Assembly (NCBI GenBank): GCA_963817855.1
Contig: CAWFQA010000002.1
Coordinates: forward strand, 620,001 to 684,000
DNA from: JAKAAZ01 sp963817855
GTDB taxonomy: Bacteria > Acidobacteriota > Terriglobia > Terriglobales > Acidobacteriaceae
Reading direction: 5' to 3'
Length of the DNA stretch: 64,000 nucleotides
The position numbers and the translations under genes were made by a program. Below, piece by piece: positions 17,101-26,027 of the stretch (the first letter of the stretch is position 1; each line of letters opens with the position of its first letter). Under the pieces are notes generated by a model. It was not told the DNA's origin. It worked only from the letters and a program-made list of their open reading frames with translations, and ran no database searches.

Positions 17101-19299
17101 GCGAATGGTACTTGTCAGATATCAGTGACCTTCGACCCTTCCTCCTCCGGCACGCGAACAGGAACATTGACAATATCGGGCAACATTGCCGGCGGCCAGG
17201 AGACGGTGAGTCTAAGCGGGACCGGAACCACGCAGCCCGCGATTATTCTTCTGCCCAACAGCGTGAATTTCGGCGATCTACAGGTGGCAACCGTCTCCAC
17301 AGCGGAAGAAGTGACAATTTCAAATACCAGTGCCGCGGCAATTGCGCTCATATCCGAAAGCGTGAGCGGACCGTTTGCAATCCGGACCAACACCTGTGCC
17401 TCCACCCTGGTATCAAATACCGGATGCACGCTGGCTGTTGTGTTTCAGCCCAGAGTGGCGGGGCCTGCCAGTGGAACCCTAACGGTAGTAAGCGCCCAGG
17501 GAACGGAATCGATCGGGATGAGCGGGACTGGAGAAAATCCAGCGACTGACACCGTTTCGCTGACATCTCTGACGTTTCCAGCGACGCCCGAGGATAAGAT
17601 CAGCGCTCCCCAAACCGTCACATTGACAAACAGCGGAGGAGTTCCGTTGACGGGCATCCAAGTGGTGACGTCTGGAGACTTTCAAGTGATCAATGGATGC
17701 CTTGCCTCGTTAAACGCTCAGTCGGCGTGCACCTTGACCGTGCGGTTCGCTCCGCATGCTACTGGGAGAGAAACCGGCAGCATCCAGATAACGGACAGCG
17801 TGGGAAGTCAAACCGTATCATTGTCAGGAATCGGAACGGCGCCGCCGACGGATACACTCGCCCCTACATCGCTAACTTTTCCTGCGACGCAGGTTGGACA
17901 AAGTGCGCCGACACGGACAATAACCGTCACCAATTCGGGCGGCGCAGCGTTAACGCAACTGAGCATCCATGCGGTCGGCGCCGGATTCGGAGAAAGCACT
18001 GATTGTGGCAGCACGCTTGTGGGGCAATCGATCTGCACCATCACTGTCACCTTTCGAGCGTCCTCGATTGGAGCTGCCGCTGGACAGATTTACGTGGCCG
18101 ATTCCATCCGATCCCAAATTGTCGCCTTAACTGCTTCCGGAATTGCTCCAACGGACGACAACCTAACTCCCATGTCGCTCGATTTCGGCGGTCAAATCAT
18201 TGCCACCGCAAGCGCCCCGCGCACGATCACACTCAGCAACAACATGCAGACGACACTGTCTGGAATCCAGATACAGTCGAGCAATCCGGATTTCATGTTT
18301 ACGAACAGTTGCGGAGCAACACTGGCGGGGGGCGAATCTTGTGCAATCCAAGTTGTGTTCGAACCTCATGCCGGCGGAGCCGAAAGCGGAATAATTACCG
18401 AGGCGGATTCGACCCGCACCCAACAAGTCATGATGACCGGGATCGGATATCTACCGAACATCACCCTGGCACCGGGCGCTTTAAACTTCGGGGTGGTCGG
18501 CCTTCAGGTGTTATCGGCCGCACAGATACTTCGATTGACCAATGGAAGTTCGGGAACATTGACAGGAATCTCGATTGCGATGAGCGGGCCGTTTGCGGAA
18601 ACAAATAATTGCGGAACAAGCTTGGGACCAAACGTAACTTGTACAGTCTCGGTAGAGTTTTCACCCACGGCGGCCGGAAGTCAGACTGGCACAGCGACCG
18701 TACGCAGCTCAGATGGCGCTCCGATGACCGCGCAGTTGACCGGCATGGGAATCGGCTTTCAACTGGCGCCTACCAGCCCGACAAGCCAAACGGTCAATAG
18801 CGGAAATGCAGCTAGCTACTCCTTGGAACTTACGCCGGTCAACGGTTCGGCTGGAACGGCCACCATAACCTGCGCCAATCTGCCGCCGAATTCAACCTGC
18901 ACCTTATCGCCTGCAAATGCTGCACTCAATACTCCGTCGAACATTCAGGTCGCCATCGCAACCGGCGTCGGCAGCGCATCGCGGGTGCATCGCGCAAGCA
19001 TGCTCGGCTGGTTTCCGTGGCCGATCGGGCTGGCAATCCTCATCACCACTCTCACCGGAATTCGCCGGGACAAGTCTAGGCTGCATTCATCGACTCTTCG
19101 GCTACTGGTCGTGATTGTTCTGGTCGGCTTGGTCGGAAGCATGGCCGCATGTGGAAAGGGGGGTGGTTTGCTTGGAACTGGCACTCCAAATCCGTTGCCT
19201 GGGAATTCTACAACTCCGCCAGGAGTGTATACAGTTGCGGTCTCAGCCGCGGCAGGTGGACTGAATAAGAGCGTCAGTCTGACAGTTCAAGTGCAATAA
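14161..19299 (+). CDS. Very large secreted beta-propeller / choice-of-anchor-D surface protein
   Basis: 1712 residues. Residues 1-25 are a signal peptide. From about 85 to 920 is a sialidase/BNR-like propeller with many blade motifs (LGSTGGGVWRSNNA, ILRSGDGGATW, LYYSTDAGITWH, LYMSTDGGADW, VFVTQN). From about 925 to 1530 there are six choice-of-anchor-D/ASH-type beta-sandwich repeats, each about 100 residues with a Cys pair and an ending like TLSGTG. An Ig-like module follows. It is interrupted by two hydrophobic helices (about 1615-1634 and 1650-1667) and a Cys-Gly-rich segment (ACGKGGGLLGTG) before a final strand ending SLTVQVQ. Probably cell-surface and adhesive or carbohydrate-related; activity unknown. 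Confidence 0.85.
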   Translation: MYSLPRRLACCLALFLPMAIDAQTPLPLPAPKTMPFALHGNYGQRRAQSFLLPRLVSGKSAAVLRLRGMQQMQLMPRLQSSDQPWQPLGPNQIVTSKFGDVTGRVTSIAIAPWDASGNTVYLGSTGGGVWRSNNAAASDATTVTWQPLTDDPPAFSGINITSLSVGAVSVQPGSTPDGVVLAGTGDPNDVLDSYYGAGILRSGDGGATWTLIRQSSDGFSGGLTNYSFAGDAFAGFAWSTTNTSVVVAAVTDSYDGFMNNVNNMTSHGGAVNVAEAGLYYSTDAGITWHLSTIEDGPNQVIQSSQTTLPSVFPGVPATAVVWNPIRNMFYAALEFHGYYQSSDGVTWTRMSNQPGAGLTTANCPANPEANGSNSCTITRGVLAVQPVTGDMFALTVGTNALGLNNVDEGLWRDVCNAGVNGCANPTVQFGTQISTVAMDAANGTIADGTYDLTLAAVPNGSDTLLFAGTQDIFRCSVAAGCAWRNTTNTTTCVSGHVAPAQHAVASLGSTTPLLYFGNDGGIWRSTDGVNQTGAACAAGDARHFQNLNGGLGSLAEITGLSNSETNENVLLAGFGVNGSAAMTNSNQSAWPQLLNGEGGLTAIDPANPDNWYATVGPYVAIGQCTDGVNCTAATFPSAIGASETSNDQSLLFTPYILDPADSSKIIVGTCRVWRGAASGGNAWGAANAISPMLDGVAEPNCDGNALVRSLAAGGANVQPGTGTEHGGSQVIYAGMAGLLDGGGGVVGGHVFSTRTANLANGNIKWTDLALSPVANESLYNGVFNPYFFDVSSLYADPHDRTGNTVYATIQGFGVPHLYMSTDGGADWNNISKNLPDLPLNDVLVDPNNASVVYVASDGGVFVTQNVANCESSGGQCWNILGTGLPMAPAVTLAATVAGGGFLRVGTYGRGVWQVPLLSGVPQTTMTARPTTLTFSGQPLQTTSSPKNVTVANTGTASLTVSNISIAGDFLETDTCGNAIAANGTCQISVTFDPSSSGTRTGTLTISGNIAGGQETVSLSGTGTTQPAIILLPNSVNFGDLQVATVSTAEEVTISNTSAAAIALISESVSGPFAIRTNTCASTLVSNTGCTLAVVFQPRVAGPASGTLTVVSAQGTESIGMSGTGENPATDTVSLTSLTFPATPEDKISAPQTVTLTNSGGVPLTGIQVVTSGDFQVINGCLASLNAQSACTLTVRFAPHATGRETGSIQITDSVGSQTVSLSGIGTAPPTDTLAPTSLTFPATQVGQSAPTRTITVTNSGGAALTQLSIHAVGAGFGESTDCGSTLVGQSICTITVTFRASSIGAAAGQIYVADSIRSQIVALTASGIAPTDDNLTPMSLDFGGQIIATASAPRTITLSNNMQTTLSGIQIQSSNPDFMFTNSCGATLAGGESCAIQVVFEPHAGGAESGIITEADSTRTQQVMMTGIGYLPNITLAPGALNFGVVGLQVLSAAQILRLTNGSSGTLTGISIAMSGPFAETNNCGTSLGPNVTCTVSVEFSPTAAGSQTGTATVRSSDGAPMTAQLTGMGIGFQLAPTSPTSQTVNSGNAASYSLELTPVNGSAGTATITCANLPPNSTCTLSPANAALNTPSNIQVAIATGVGSASRVHRASMLGWFPWPIGLAILITTLTGIRRDKSRLHSSTLRLLVVIVLVGLVGSMAACGKGGGLLGTGTPNPLPGNSTTPPGVYTVAVSAAAGGLNKSVSLTVQVQ

Positions 19300-19441
19300 C
19301 ATCCATGAACAGAATTGCCCTCCAATACAAAAAGCGGATCGACATAGCGAAGACAGTGGGAAACAACCGAACCATACAGCGAAACATTTAGACTGAGAGA
19401 GATTGGGAAGTGTTCTGGAAACGACAGGAAGGTTGAAAGGG

Positions 19442-20020
19442 ATGCAGGATATCGTTGCGGATCAATTACGACAGACAGTGGCCGTACTAACCAACGTCGC
19501 GAAGGATTCCGAATTGCATGCAATCCTCGTGAGTGCGGCGCAGGAAACTGCAAAATCGCTCAAGGCCGGTCATAAACTGATGGTTGCTGGCAATGGCGGA
19601 AGTGCCGCCGACGCCCAACACCTCGTCGCAGAATTTGTCAGCAGACTCGTAAAGGATCGCCCAGCGCTGCGCGCCGTCGCGCTAACCACGGATTCTTCCA
19701 TCTTGACCGCGGTCGGGAACGATTACGGATACGAGTGCACATTTGCCCGCCAGATTGAAGCTCTCGGACAGCCCGGCGACATTTTTCTGGCAATATCTAC
19801 CTCCGGCAACTCCCCAAATATCTTGCGCGCTTTGGAATTGGCGCACTCAACTGGAATTGTAACCATCGGTCTAACCGGCGCTCGGGGCGGTCACATGGTG
19901 AAGTTGTGCGATTTCTGTCTGCGGATGCCCTCAGATCTCACTATGAAGATCCAGGAGGCCCACTTGGCCCTTGAACACATATTTTGCTTGCTTGTGGAAC
20001 AGATTTATTTCGCGAACTAG
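19442..20020 (+). CDS. gmhA: Phosphoheptose isomerase (sedoheptulose 7-phosphate isomerase)
   Basis: 192 residues with a SIS-domain fold. Diagnostic segments are AGNGGSAADAQHLVAEFVSR, ALTTDSSILTAVGNDYG, AISTSGNSPNI and the C-terminal TMKIQEAHLALEHIFCLLVE, which supply the Glu/His catalytic and zinc residues of GmhA. It converts sedoheptulose 7-phosphate to D-glycero-D-manno-heptose 7-phosphate, the first step to lipopolysaccharide heptose. The ATG at 19442 follows a GAAAGG site; an in-frame TTG at 19403 is a weaker alternative. gmhB follows after 37 bases, so they form a unit. Confidence 0.93.
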   Translation: MQDIVADQLRQTVAVLTNVAKDSELHAILVSAAQETAKSLKAGHKLMVAGNGGSAADAQHLVAEFVSRLVKDRPALRAVALTTDSSILTAVGNDYGYECTFARQIEALGQPGDIFLAISTSGNSPNILRALELAHSTGIVTIGLTGARGGHMVKLCDFCLRMPSDLTMKIQEAHLALEHIFCLLVEQIYFAN

Positions 20021-20057
20021 CTGGCAATAATGGACCCGCAATGAACACGGCAATCCT

Positions 20058-20627
20058 ATGACAGAATTTCGGCCAGGCCTGTTCTTAGATCGAGATGGAG
20101 TTGTTAACCGCGAAATCGGCTACCTATATCGGCCGGATCAGGTCGCATTCACACCCGGAATCTTCGATCTCTGCAGACACGCCCAAGCACTTGGATATGC
20201 GCTCATCATCATCACCAATCAGTCTGGAATCGCGCGACAACTCTACTCCGAGACTGATTTCCACTCGGTGATGAATTGGATGAAAGAAGAGTTCCTGCGA
20301 CACAACGTCCGAGTGGATGGCTACTATTTCTGCCCACATCATCCGGAACATGGAGTCGGACTCTATCGCAAAGAATGCGAAGATCGCAAACCACAACCCG
20401 GAATGATTCTGAAAGCGTCGGCCGATCACAATATCGACCTGAAGCGATCTGTTCTCGTCGGCGATCGATGCTCAGACATTCAGGCGGGCACCGCGGCAGG
20501 CATACCGAACTTGATCCTGGTCAGAGGAACCGAACCGGCTGGATGCGACGAAACACCTGCCCATTCAATCGTCTCTGAGTTACACGAGATAATCCCGCTA
20601 CTTGTACGCCCGAGCACACTTGCGTAG
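20058..20627 (+). CDS. gmhB: D-glycero-D-manno-heptose 1,7-bisphosphate 7-phosphatase
   Basis: 189 residues of the HAD superfamily. Motif I is LFLDRDGVVN, motif II ITNQSGIAR, motif III the Lys in DRKPQPGM, and motif IV VGDRCSDIQAG. The GmhB zinc loop is CPHHPE followed by CED before RKP. The usual fourth ligand (CxC) is replaced by Asp, so the zinc site is altered. The enzyme dephosphorylates heptose bisphosphate in the ADP-heptose pathway, following GmhA. It is the last host gene before the phage-derived cluster on the opposite strand. Confidence 0.92.
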   Translation: MTEFRPGLFLDRDGVVNREIGYLYRPDQVAFTPGIFDLCRHAQALGYALIIITNQSGIARQLYSETDFHSVMNWMKEEFLRHNVRVDGYYFCPHHPEHGVGLYRKECEDRKPQPGMILKASADHNIDLKRSVLVGDRCSDIQAGTAAGIPNLILVRGTEPAGCDETPAHSIVSELHEIIPLLVRPSTLA

Positions 20628-20706
20628 GATCAATTGACTTCTTTTAGCTCCACAGTCGCTTTTCAAGCAAAACCAACAATACAGCCCAATAACACTCGCT
20701 CTCTTG

Positions 20707-20955
20707 TTAGTGCTTGAAGTAATCAATCGCGATATGAGCCAAAGTGAGAGCTACCAAAAAAGCTGCCACCCACCCTTTCATTCTCTGCAAGTAAAATTCA
20801 TGCTGCTCCATCCGCTGCTCCAACATCGTCAGTCTTCCCGGTTGGCCCAACCCAATAAGTGAAGCCATCTGGCTTTTCAGTGCTGCTAGATCTGAAAGCA
20901 CCGTCACCTCAAACTCATCCATCTGAATCCATCCTTCATTGGTTCGATACGCCAT
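20707..20955 (-). CDS. Small phage protein with coiled coil and C-terminal membrane anchor (XhlA/holin-accessory-like)
   Basis: 82 residues: a predicted coiled-coil (LSDLAALKSQMASLIGLG, MLEQRMEQHEFYLQRM) followed by one C-terminal membrane helix (GWVAAFLVALTLAHIAIDYF). This plan matches XhlA-type holin accessory proteins, though the sequence match is only architectural. The ATG directly follows the TAA of the tail gene (TAAATG), so it is translated as the last gene of the structural operon. Confidence 0.6.
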   Translation of the reverse strand: MAYRTNEGWIQMDEFEVTVLSDLAALKSQMASLIGLGQPGRLTMLEQRMEQHEFYLQRMKGWVAAFLVALTLAHIAIDYFKH

Positions 20956-23289
20956 TTAGCTCGTCGGCACATTGGTGAAAATGGCGCTGGAGACCCGAGA
21001 ATACAATGGCGGTGTAGATCCGTCATACATCCGGATGAAGAATTGTTCCTCATCAGCCGAGCGCGTGATCGTGAAGCTGGGCACAGGGCTTCGTAACACC
21101 AAACCTTCACCACCTGTCGGTCCAAAAGTATAATCTTGGCTCCGTACCTCAAAGCCACCGCCGGGTGGAGCACTAATGCCCGCATTGACAGCGATTGACG
21201 TCGTGGAAATCGAAGACACTTGAAGTGCATTCAAGTTTGTCAGGTAGTTAGCCGCCGCGGTCTCTGGTTCCTGAGGCAAATACAGGTCTGGGGAAATCGC
21301 GCTCGACAGCTTCATGGCGATGGTTTCGGCCCAGTCATTGGCAAAGTCCACGACGTAATTAAGGACTTCCGGCGAGCTGCTCGTCGACTCAATCATCACT
21401 CGACGCACGATGACGCTTACGTTCATTCCCGCTGCCGGCGAGTTGAAGTTCAGCGCATCTCCCGGCCAGATGTCAGATTGAGCCTGAAGATTTCGAAAAC
21501 GGTAAGCTCCCTTCCACGCGGCTGCTGGGTTCGAAGAAAAATCAAGCAACGCCTGACAAGCATTTTCACAGTCAATCGAGCTTCTGGCCGGCGGGTGAAG
21601 GACATGCCCGACCCATTGGGAGACTGCTGGGGTGCCCGTACCGCCGGGCTGAGGGACCGCGTCATTCGCAAATCGGGCCACAGACGGTGCCGCCACTCGA
21701 TATGTAACAGCCAGCATCTCTCCCGGTTGCGGGATCGCAAGTTTGTAGAAGTGTAGAAATCCGCTCCTCAAAGCATTGCAATCCGCGCCCTGTGTGTTTG
21801 TACCAATTCTGCGAGTGAAGGGAGTTCCCGAAGAAGGCGTGCTCACAACCCACATCGTTCCTGGTTGAGTCACCTTGAAGTACCCTATGCTTCCCTGCAG
21901 ATTCAAACTGTTGACGCACGCGAAGGAAGCTATCGCTGGTGAAGACGGAATCGCTCCATCGTACAAAATGGTTGATCCCACATTTACATACGGTAGCAAA
22001 GCCATATCCTGCAGTTCGAACAGGAGTTGCAGTGGCGATCGGACTGTCCCTCCACCGTACACAGTTGGACCGCTACTTCCGTACGAAAAGTAGGTATTCA
22101 ACATCCGCTGTAACTCGCTACTGTGAACATGAATACGAAGAATGTAGCTGTGGCCTGCCTGGAGAGTAAAAGCCGTGCCAACCTCATTCCCTTCTACTAA
22201 CGGAACAAGAATTGTATTGGATCCGCTTGTCCGCACTCGATAGCCTACGAGGCAACTGACAATTCCGATTGCCCCGGAGTACAGGCCACAGACAACGCCA
22301 TCGCTTCCGCTATTGAACTGGGCAAAACCAGCTTCAATGACAACTTCTCCTCCCAGCTCCACGGGATCGATTGCCGTCAGAGTTGTCGTGCCGTCTGTCC
22401 CAGCGCCCCCGCCCAATTCCAACCCGCCTCCCCCAACTGTCAGGTACCCTCCGGAATCATCTACATTCCAAATCGAGGTATTCAAGCTAGAGGCTGCGAA
22501 TTCTTCATTCAACAAAATTGGTCTGGCTACTCGGTAGGGCTCCCGCTGTAGTTGAAAAAGGACGGTAGCTCCGTCACCTTCAAACAATTCTGTCACATAT
22601 TGCAACGGCTCACTTAAACCTGTGATGGTGACGTCGTTGACTACCTGCTTGGCCTCAGCCGCACTCGGTGTGGAAAAGTTAAGCGTGCCGAGCGTATCGT
22701 CGAGAGCATGAACCGTCGAACCTACCGGAGCCAAAGTTAATTGGCCGTTGAGCACGCGATAAGCGGCCCGCGCCTGATTAGCCAGCGCCGCCACATTCTC
22801 CGACCAGGGCAAATTAGGCATCGACTCGAAAAAGCCGATGGTCCCAACATCCTCGAGTCCATTCATCTGCACCAAGGACGGATTGACTCGATTCGTCAGG
22901 ATTCCGACCATCTCGCCCGCCGTCTGACCGAGAAGCGGCGCTGTTTGAGGCACCGCATCTCGATTCAGTAGCCAATCTTCACTGAGTGCGTTGGCTACAG
23001 CTCTGTAGTGAGGCCCTGTGGAACCATACCCCGCAAATACCGGCTCCGTGGCCGATGGAAGATATCCCGTGAATAGGAATGTTCCGTTGTCTGCCGTGAT
23101 CACGACGAATGCATTTCTCGCCGGCACCTCTAAATTGCTGCTGGCGCAGTCAAAATGAAGTCGCGCGATCGTCGGCTGGTTCAGCGCGCGTGTGATAACA
23201 ACAGCCTTTTCGGTGGCGTGGTCGGCACAGAGTGCTGGCGAGTAGTCGATCGGCCCCTTGCCGTCTTGATTATCAATTGTGACTTTCAT
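20956..23289 (-). CDS. Phage tail protein (hub/fibre-like)
   Basis: 777 residues. The N-terminal part (ARLHFDCASSNLEVPARN, then GTFLFTGYLP) resembles the beta-rich start of tail hub or distal tail proteins. The middle (about 250-450) looks like a lectin-like jelly roll (LGGEVVIEAGFAQFNSGSDG). The C-terminal part is a further beta-rich domain. It is the largest gene of the structural operon and follows the tail-tube-like gene, the usual position for hub or receptor-binding proteins. No enzymatic motif seen. Assignment rests mainly on position and composition. Confidence 0.6.
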   Translation of the reverse strand: MKVTIDNQDGKGPIDYSPALCADHATEKAVVITRALNQPTIARLHFDCASSNLEVPARNAFVVITADNGTFLFTGYLPSATEPVFAGYGSTGPHYRAVANALSEDWLLNRDAVPQTAPLLGQTAGEMVGILTNRVNPSLVQMNGLEDVGTIGFFESMPNLPWSENVAALANQARAAYRVLNGQLTLAPVGSTVHALDDTLGTLNFSTPSAAEAKQVVNDVTITGLSEPLQYVTELFEGDGATVLFQLQREPYRVARPILLNEEFAASSLNTSIWNVDDSGGYLTVGGGGLELGGGAGTDGTTTLTAIDPVELGGEVVIEAGFAQFNSGSDGVVCGLYSGAIGIVSCLVGYRVRTSGSNTILVPLVEGNEVGTAFTLQAGHSYILRIHVHSSELQRMLNTYFSYGSSGPTVYGGGTVRSPLQLLFELQDMALLPYVNVGSTILYDGAIPSSPAIASFACVNSLNLQGSIGYFKVTQPGTMWVVSTPSSGTPFTRRIGTNTQGADCNALRSGFLHFYKLAIPQPGEMLAVTYRVAAPSVARFANDAVPQPGGTGTPAVSQWVGHVLHPPARSSIDCENACQALLDFSSNPAAAWKGAYRFRNLQAQSDIWPGDALNFNSPAAGMNVSVIVRRVMIESTSSSPEVLNYVVDFANDWAETIAMKLSSAISPDLYLPQEPETAAANYLTNLNALQVSSISTTSIAVNAGISAPPGGGFEVRSQDYTFGPTGGEGLVLRSPVPSFTITRSADEEQFFIRMYDGSTPPLYSRVSSAIFTNVPTS

Positions 23290-23338
23290 CCAGCATCTCC
23301 ATATCTAACCCGGCCAAGTCCGTTCCGACGCGCTCCCA

Positions 23339-24340
23339 TCACCAAAGATTGGTTGCCGCCGCGGGTATATAGCTCCGGAAACACACCACCTGCGCGCCAT
23401 CATTCGCATCGGTAACGGGTAGGCCTCGAAACTGAGCCACCTGGCTGACTCGTGCTAGAGTGTCGACTTTGTCCAGCGGAGCGGCCAGCGATTTCACGAC
23501 TTCTCCCGCACCCGAAGAAATCTGCAAACGCGGATAATGAAATAGGATCCTGTCTCCCTGCTCACCCGGAATGGCAAACAGTCCAGACCACTCGTGAAAG
23601 AAATTGCTCCCTTCGCGATCGACAAAGCCCCGAATCGGCTGCACTGACATTCCTGCGATCGGCACTCCCGCAATCAACGGCTGCGCGAGTTGCAGCCCGG
23701 TTGAAGTTACAGATGTGATTCGAGCCACATTGAAACTTACTCTGCGGATGTAGTTCACGTCAGAATTGACAGCACTGGCAGAGCTAACATACGCAGCGCT
23801 GATTCCGCTGCCCACATACCCCGTCTGACCCGAATAATCAATGTCGACGACGATCATTTGGCCGGCAGAAAAACTAGCAAGCTGGTTCGAAGCCAGGCTG
23901 AGGAAGGTAGCTGTACTTCCGCTGCTCAGTGTCACTGCGCCCCCCGCGATACCTCCAGAACCATTTGCGGGGGCATTCGCCGCGGCCACCAGTAGATTCA
24001 TTTGCTCCGAGCCTGCTGTCACTGCCATCTGCAATTTTCCCCAATTGACGAAATTAATGGAGACAATCGAGTCGATCTCAGTCCGCACTTGGGAGAGAGG
24101 GAGTCCTGGCGCGCCGCTTCGTAACGGCGTCACCTTCGACTCCGTCTTGCGTTGGAATGTGTCCAACCACCCTAGATCCAGCCAGGGAGCGGGAGGGGAA
24201 TCCAGATTAAAGCTCCCATTCTGTGCGGGATCAAAAATAGCCGGAATTCCCGCAACCCGATTCACCGGGGCAAAATATGCACGAATTCTGCGCACAATTG
24301 GCGGCGTCAGCGGTAGTGGAACGATTCCAGTTGTACTCAT
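23339..24340 (-). CDS. Phage tail protein (tube-like)
   Basis: 333 residues, beta-rich, opening with MSTTGIVPLPLTPPIVRRIR. Internal features include WLDLGWLDTFQRKTESKVTP and the glycine/serine-rich GGIAGGAVTLSSGSTATFLS; the latter suggests an inserted surface domain. It follows the tail-completion-like gene with an ATGA overlap and precedes the large tail gene. That order suits a major tail subunit. No family hit can be named from sequence alone. There is no tape-measure gene downstream, which a long tail would need. Confidence 0.55.
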   Translation of the reverse strand: MSTTGIVPLPLTPPIVRRIRAYFAPVNRVAGIPAIFDPAQNGSFNLDSPPAPWLDLGWLDTFQRKTESKVTPLRSGAPGLPLSQVRTEIDSIVSINFVNWGKLQMAVTAGSEQMNLLVAAANAPANGSGGIAGGAVTLSSGSTATFLSLASNQLASFSAGQMIVVDIDYSGQTGYVGSGISAAYVSSASAVNSDVNYIRRVSFNVARITSVTSTGLQLAQPLIAGVPIAGMSVQPIRGFVDREGSNFFHEWSGLFAIPGEQGDRILFHYPRLQISSGAGEVVKSLAAPLDKVDTLARVSQVAQFRGLPVTDANDGAQVVCFRSYIPAAATNLW

Positions 24341-24825
24341 TGTTCCCCCGGCTCTTCATAGCTAAACACCGACACTGTGGCAATACGGGATAGACGATCA
24401 CGCTCTACTTTTAGTGAGTGAAAGCTGGCCTCGGACCAGAAGATCTGGGTTTCCATTAGGACGGCAGGCGTGGGAGTGTAATTCATTTTTTGCGTGGTAT
24501 TCGGTTGCAGCACCGACATCAATTCAGCATCCATTTCCGTTAGCATCGCTCCCCGATCCATACCGATATTTGCGGTTGTACCTTGTGTCATGTACGCGAT
24601 TTCGCATTGCATTTGAAGCATGACGTCCGAAAGATATGGGTCGTTTTGGAGCCCGATCCATCGAAGTACAAATACATCGGAGGGCGGCTGCGCTACAACG
24701 AATTCATTGCTTTCGACCAGAATGCCGGGCCTCGTAACTCCGCGCAGATAGATCGTTCGGTTTGGATTTAGCGATACAAGGCGATTGCGCAATGTAATGT
24801 AGAAAGTATTTTGGGCATTTTGCAT
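24337..24825 (-). CDS. Phage tail completion / head-tail joining protein (putative)
   Basis: 162 residues, without membrane segments. The VFVLRWIGLQNDPYLSDVML segment and overall size fit tail-terminator proteins, which lie between connectors and the tube gene in siphovirus-type operons. The stop overlaps the start of the next gene by four bases (ATGA). Function is inferred from position only. Confidence 0.5.
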   Translation of the reverse strand: MQNAQNTFYITLRNRLVSLNPNRTIYLRGVTRPGILVESNEFVVAQPPSDVFVLRWIGLQNDPYLSDVMLQMQCEIAYMTQGTTANIGMDRGAMLTEMDAELMSVLQPNTTQKMNYTPTPAVLMETQIFWSEASFHSLKVERDRLSRIATVSVFSYEEPGEQ

Positions 24826-24839
24826 GACACTTTCTCCTC

Positions 24840-25280
24840 TTACAATGTCCGACTTTGCGGTGCGGCTAGGATAAGCCGGTATAGGTAAGGACAGCCGAAC
24901 GCTTCAGCTTCAGCGGCCGCCTCAATCAACATCAGTTCACCATCGACAAATATTCCGGTGGCCAAGGCGAACAACTGATCTGTCGAAGCCAATTCCATCA
25001 GCCCCAATTGGGCGTGAACCGACGCGGCAGACATCAGCAGTTCATATTGGTTGACATTGCCGTCGCGTAACTTCGGCCGGAGCCGGCGAAAAACAGTGGG
25101 AGATAAGGGTATGTCTTCATAGGACGGACTGCCCGCCCCCAACTGTTCCGCGTCCGACCCGCTCACAGCGTTTGTCGGCAGCCGTAACAGGACCGCCCTG
25201 CCACCTAGGCAACGCAGCAGGGCGTCAGCCGCACGCTGTGGGGCTGACGAAGCATTTCGTACACTCAGATCGACACTCAT
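24840..25280 (-). CDS. Phage head-tail connector/stopper-like protein (putative)
   Basis: 146 residues, opening MSVDLSVRNASSAPQRAADA with an aliphatic core RAVLLRLPTNAVSG. The start lies three bases after the stop of the upstream connector gene, and the next gene is 14 bases downstream. Similar-sized proteins in this slot close the portal channel. No recognised motif; positional inference. Confidence 0.5.
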   Translation of the reverse strand: MSVDLSVRNASSAPQRAADALLRCLGGRAVLLRLPTNAVSGSDAEQLGAGSPSYEDIPLSPTVFRRLRPKLRDGNVNQYELLMSAASVHAQLGLMELASTDQLFALATGIFVDGELMLIEAAAEAEAFGCPYLYRLILAAPQSRTL

Positions 25281-25283
25281 CGC

Positions 25284-25907
25284 TCACCCCAACATCGTCG
25301 CCACATACGGCTGCAGCATGGCTGCCACCTGTGGGTCAATTAGAGAATTCGAAAAGTATTCCATTTGCATAGTGTCGATTTTGCTGGACTTCACGTTTAG
25401 CCCAGGAGTCGTCTGCGCATTTTTGACAATCTGCGCACATGCCACTTGCACCGTATACGGGATTGTGGCTAGCCCTGCGGTATACACGACATCGACTTCG
25501 TTGTAGGGTAGGCCGAGAATATTCGTAGGAAAGGTAAGTTCGCCCGTGTTGGGCACCCAATCCACATCGGCTAGATTCAGCGTGCTCCAAGCACCTGGAA
25601 GTCCGAACACCCACGCAATTTGCTCGTACGCCGGTTCAATCATTTCTCCGCGCCGGGGTCGGCTGTAGCGAGCTTGGACCGAGATCAAAGCCGACGTGCT
25701 GGGTGCGACAGCGACTAGCGGCAAATAGCTCAACCGCACCGTTTGCGCTCCGGCAGTCACGCGCAGCCGTTCTTCATACTGCGTCGGATTCAGGCTGGTT
25801 CGATGGCAGTAAGAGTCGATCAATGCCGAAGCCATCGTGATCCAGTCGTCCGTTGTATCCGCCGGAAGACCATACGTCGCATAGTCGGTCGGCAGCAGGT
25901 ATCCCAT
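25284..25907 (-). CDS. Phage head-tail connector (gp6-like) protein
   Basis: 207 residues. The N-terminal helix-rich part (TDYATYGLPADTTDDWITMASALIDSYCHR) is typical of gp6/gp15-like adaptor proteins, which begin with a short alpha bundle for docking under the portal. A beta-strand insertion and a C-terminal helical part follow (TVQVACAQIVKNAQ). It is the first gene after the capsid gene, beyond a terminator-like hairpin. Confidence 0.6.
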   Translation of the reverse strand: MGYLLPTDYATYGLPADTTDDWITMASALIDSYCHRTSLNPTQYEERLRVTAGAQTVRLSYLPLVAVAPSTSALISVQARYSRPRRGEMIEPAYEQIAWVFGLPGAWSTLNLADVDWVPNTGELTFPTNILGLPYNEVDVVYTAGLATIPYTVQVACAQIVKNAQTTPGLNVKSSKIDTMQMEYFSNSLIDPQVAAMLQPYVATMLG

Positions 25908-25964
25908 AAGATGTCCTCCGGAGATATTTCGAGAGGCCGCTCATCGCGACCATTTCAAGAAAAA

Positions 25965-25990
25965 TACTGGCCCCCTTGCGGAGGCCAGTA
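25965..25990 (-). terminator. Rho-independent terminator after the capsid gene
   Basis: 8-bp perfect arms TACTGGCC (25965-25972) and GGCCAGTA (25983-25990). On the minus strand the hairpin is followed by TTTTTC. It lies 37 bases beyond the capsid stop and before the connector genes, so it could attenuate tail expression relative to capsid. Confidence 0.7.
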
Positions 25991-26027
25991 ACGTGTTACC
26001 CAGGTAGTGCCTTTCAGCTTGCCGGCT

